Assembly (NCBI GenBank): GCA_947471745.1
Contig: CANJKZ010000934.1
Span: 398,501 to 462,500, forward strand
Reading direction: 5' to 3'
Source of the DNA: Closterium sp. Naga37s-1
Taxonomy: Eukaryota > Streptophyta > Zygnematophyceae > Desmidiales > Closteriaceae
DNA length: 64,000 nucleotides
A program made the translations under genes and the position numbers. The notes under the pieces were generated by a model. It did no database searches and was not told where the DNA came from. It worked only from the letters and a program-made list of their open reading frames with translations. Shown here piece by piece: positions 61,098 through 64,000 of this stretch; positions within the stretch are counted from its first letter, which is position 1, and every line of letters starts with the position of its first letter.

Positions 61098-62164
61098 TGT
61101 TAAGTGAGCTCAACAGAAGGGCTTCAGGTTAAGTTAAGAGGTAAGATATAACGAATAGCAGTGGAGTCTTGAAGTTGGTTGCATTATTGTGAACGGAGTA
61201 GAAGCAGACCTATCTCAGGTTCAGTAGTTAGCGACGTTAGACGAGCAGACCTATTTCAGGTTCAGTAGTTAGCGACGTTAGACGGTACTTCCCAACCTCA
61301 TAAGTCGGAAGATGATAAGTTAGGCTGAACTATAAGCGGTTGACGCACCGCTTACGCAGTAACGTTAGCGTGAAATGCTACAGGACTAAGACTCCCAGGC
61401 TGCACTAGAAGTTCAAGAAAGCAGCTGGGAACTTTTGATGCTCCTACATAGTGCTTCTGAAACTGACATCTTGGAATCACCCACAGAAATCGGCCTTCAG
61501 AATCACCTTGCTCAAAATGACGAGCTCAGGAGGAAGAGCAACAGCAGCAGTCACTGGTGCTGCTCGCGATGTTGCGCTGTTCTGAAGTTCCCAAGACCGG
61601 TAAGGTTCGGCGGAGCCTAGAGACTCCCACAAAATGTTCCAAACCTGGAAATCAGGCTTGAAAAGAGGCGCCAAAGCTGCAAAGGTTCGCTAGGCTGCTT
61701 CTGATTCGTTGAGAGGTGATGTAGCGAATTTGTTACCAGGCAAGGAGCCCACGATTGACTGCTGATCGCAGCCGCAACAGGTCTGCGGGCAGTTGTTGCA
61801 GGCGAGGGATGAGTAGTGGTTACTCTATTGGCGTATGGAGAATTCGCGAATATCCGCTGTACTCGCATTTGTCGGTCGTGCCAAAATGTCCTGCGAGTAT
61901 TCGTCGCAACCAATTTGCGAAGGAACTTGGTCTGTCGTGCACTCCCAGCAAAGAGGAGCAGGCCACGTCGCTGGCTGTGGGTTTGGTCGGAACCTCGTAC
62001 GAAGCGCCCAGGCCTGCACGAGCCCACAACAAGGTGGCATTCACCATTCAAGTTACTTCGGTTCTGTACACATTTTTCGCACATTATTACAATAAAGGAT
62101 TTTTTGGATGAAACTGGACAAGAGGTACCGTAAGAAGTGAAAAAGTCATCTGCATCAATTTAAA
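61098..62164. other. Intergenic region with a 41-bp tandem duplication
   Basis: At about 61203-61284 a 41-bp unit (starting GCAGACCTAT, containing TTAGCGACGTTAGACG) occurs twice with one or two differences; this is probably upstream of the small gene. Short open frames at 61435-62111 on both strands have no family features. An AATAAA lies on the plus strand at about 62089. Confidence 0.45.
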
Positions 62165-64000
62165 CTACTCCTCAGCTAGCTCTGCTAACTCGAGCCACCT
62201 ATCTGATTTCGCCTCTATAGCCTGTCCCAACGCAGCGAGCTCATCGGACAACCCCTGGAGCATCGCAAAATCTCCCGCCTTGCTCTTCTCCTCAAGCCGT
62301 GCCTCAACCACCACCTTTTTCTTCTCCAACTTCTCTATCTCCTGCTCCAACCGCTCCCACTCCTTCCTCTCCATGTACGACATCTTCCGAGCCGACTTCC
62401 CTTTCGTCTTATTCCCACCCGAACCCGCTCCCTCCTCCCCCTTCCTCCGCTCCTCAGCCACACTCTTTGCTTCAGCCTCCTTCCTCCTTTCCTCCTCCGC
62501 AACCCTCTCCTTCTCTTTTTCCTTCTCCGCTTTTTGCTCCTGCGCATCAGCAAGGTATTCCGAGAACAGCCCATCATAGAGCAACACCTGTCCGTCCCCT
62601 TGCAGCACAAACTGGCGGTCGACCACCGCATCCATGAATGCACGGTCGTGAGAGGCCACTAGCAGACAGCCCTCGTAGGCTGAGAGGAATGACTCGAGGG
62701 CCTGCGCACGGGCACAACCAAGGGAACCAAAAAGGACAGGAAGGTAAAGGAAGGGAAAAAGGGGTCTGTCCATTCATCCCCTTGCAGCACAAACTGGCGG
62801 TGGACAACGGCATGCATGAATGCACGGTCGTGGGAGGCCACTAGCAGACAGCCCTCATAGGCCGAGAGGAATGACTCCAGAGCCTGGAGAAGGAGAGAAG
62901 GAAACAGGGGAACCCGGAAGGCAGACGGAGGGAAAGGAAGGGAAAGGAGGCACAAGGAAAGAACAAGAGGAAGCAGCCTGAAATGCACAGAACAGCCCAT
63001 CATAGAGCAACACCTGTCCGTCCCCTTGCAGCACGAACTGGCGGTCAACCATGGCATCCATGAATGCACGGTTGTGAGAGGCGACGAGCAGACAGCCCTC
63101 GTAGGCCGAGAGGAAGGACTCAAGGGCCTGGAGGGGAGAGGAGAGGAGAGGAGAGGAGAGGAGGGGAAGGAAGGGAAGGGAAGCACAAGGAAAAGCAAGC
63201 ATGGTAACCGGAAAGAGAGCGAAGGGAGACGGAGGCAATCGGGAAAGAGCGCATTGGATTGCTGTGGAGGTGCATTTTCCTCTGGTCCATCCCCTTGCAG
63301 CACGCAATGGTGGCGATCAACCACGGATAAAAGCGGCTTTTGAGGCGCCTCAAAAATCAACCGCGGATAAAAGCGGCTTTTGAGGCGCCTCAAAAATCAA
63401 CCACGGATAAAAGCGGCAGTAGCTACAAGGCGCGCTAAGACATGCCACGTACCTCAATGGTTTGCAAGTCAAGGGTAGCCACGTGTATGAAGATTTGTTT
63501 CGAGACGTCTCAAAACAAGGCGTGCTAAGACGTGCCACGTACCTCAATGGTTTGCAAGTCAAGGTCGTTGGTGGGCTCGTCCAGCATCAGGAAGTTGGGC
63601 CGCTGCGCCAGCACTGCTGTTGTAAACACATGCACACACTCATTCAGGAACATACTACCCAACGGAAGAGCCTAGAGGGCACACCTCGATGGTCTGTAAG
63701 TCGAGGTTGTTGGTGGGCTCGTCCAGGATCAGGAAGTTGGGCCGCTGCGCTAACACTGCTGCTTCGAGCCCACGCACACATACACTTGCAGAGTAGCACA
63801 CTTGAACGCGAAGCACTCACCTCAATGGTCTGTAAGTCGAGGTCGTTGGTGGGCTCATCCAGCATGAGAAAGTTGGGCCGCTGCGCCAACACCGCTGTCC
63901 TCCACATGCACACACACTTGCTCACCGAATTCATGAGTACCACACTTGAAAGACATAACAAACACTCACCTCAATGGTCTGCAGGTCAAGGTCGTTGGTG
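62165..64000 (-). CDS. ABCF-family ATPase (Uup/ABCF5-like), 3' end, partial at the right edge
   Basis: ABCF proteins have two ABC ATPase domains and no membrane part; relatives act on ribosomes or in stress responses. The last exon, 62165-62701, reads ALESFLSAYEGCLLVASHDR (the H-loop histidine lies in SHDR), then FVLQGDGQVLLYDG, a Lys/Glu coiled linker, and the Uup-type C-terminal helix pair (RKMSYMERKEWERLEQEIEK) to a TAG stop at 62165. The exon before it carries Walker B and D-loop, NFLMLDEPTNDLDLQTIE, and is present as four tandem 74-bp copies: 63543-63616, 63685-63758, 63821-63894 and 63970 to the edge. Phase fits if exactly one copy is spliced to the last exon. The first domain and most of the second lie beyond the window. 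Family assignment is firm; the subfamily rests on the C-terminal extension. Confidence 0.88.
62772..63127 (-). repeat. Two truncated copies of the ABCF last exon
   Basis: About 62779-62883 and 63005-63127 repeat ALESFLSAYEGCLLVASHDR and on to FVLQGD, each with a CCAG acceptor, then diverge. A short diverged trace (VLQGDG) lies near 63285-63310. The copies replace key residues (SHNRAFMDAMV in one, HAVVHRQF in the other). Confidence 0.85.
63316..63418. repeat. 40-bp tandem repeat carrying a perfect 18-bp palindrome
   Basis: ATCAACCACGGATAAAAGCG followed by TTTTGAGGCGCCTCAAAA, repeated about two and a half times in the ABCF intron. A second palindrome, GAGACGTCTC, lies at about 63510. Confidence 0.9.
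63543..64000 (-). repeat. Four tandem copies of the ABCF Walker B exon
   Basis: Each copy spans 74 bp between an AG acceptor and a GAG/GT donor and encodes VLAQRPNFLMLDEPTNDLDL plus QTIE; the fourth is cut by the edge. Copy 2 (63685-63758) differs at LILDEP and TNNLD. Separating introns are 56-76 bp. Confidence 0.92.

Noticed and set aside
61435-62133. Several overlapping short open frames on both strands
   Set aside because: No frame has family features; one plus-strand frame overlaps a poly-A signal just before its stop, making it an unlikely gene.

Overview
This is nuclear eukaryotic DNA from the green-plant lineage. A plant-type exocyst SEC3 gene, a WRKY-family regulator, plant-type initiator-tRNA primer sites in the LTR retrotransposons and a chromodomain Ty3/gypsy element all point there. 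The GC-rich, Pro/Ser/Ala-rich coding and dense short introns fit a streptophyte alga; a zygnematophyte such as Closterium is my guess, not shown by the window.

Layout: 1-19,220 (minus) holds SEC3, running off the left edge. An 18-exon model keeps phase across every junction and gives about 736 codons. Most exons are accompanied by one to four tandem, mostly truncated copies. One copy edge has expanded into a 6.5-kb array of 46-bp units inside an intron, and a 925-bp hAT-like element sits in another intron. 19,894-25,409 (plus) is a decayed chromodomain gypsy element. 25,978-30,339 (minus) is a two-exon WRKY-like gene with long polyglutamine tracts. 32,399-45,300 is a nest: a young, intact copia element (33,184-39,659, plus) sits exactly at the stop codon of an older copia element on the minus strand.

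45,264-60,210 (minus) is one giant, apparently intronless low-complexity reading frame of about 4,700 codons. It is broken by one single-base deletion and by a solo LTR of the same copia family; discounting the LTR (with one target-site copy) and the single-base loss gives a length divisible by three. Its 3' end runs into the 5'-truncated old copia. A small two-exon gene is proposed at 60,481-61,097, and the 3' end of a Uup-like ABCF ATPase lies at 62,165-64,000.

The main observation is exon 'stuttering' in both well-conserved genes (SEC3 and ABCF). In two places the duplicated exons are complete, have intact splice sites and have lengths not divisible by three, which is the signature of mutually exclusive exons.
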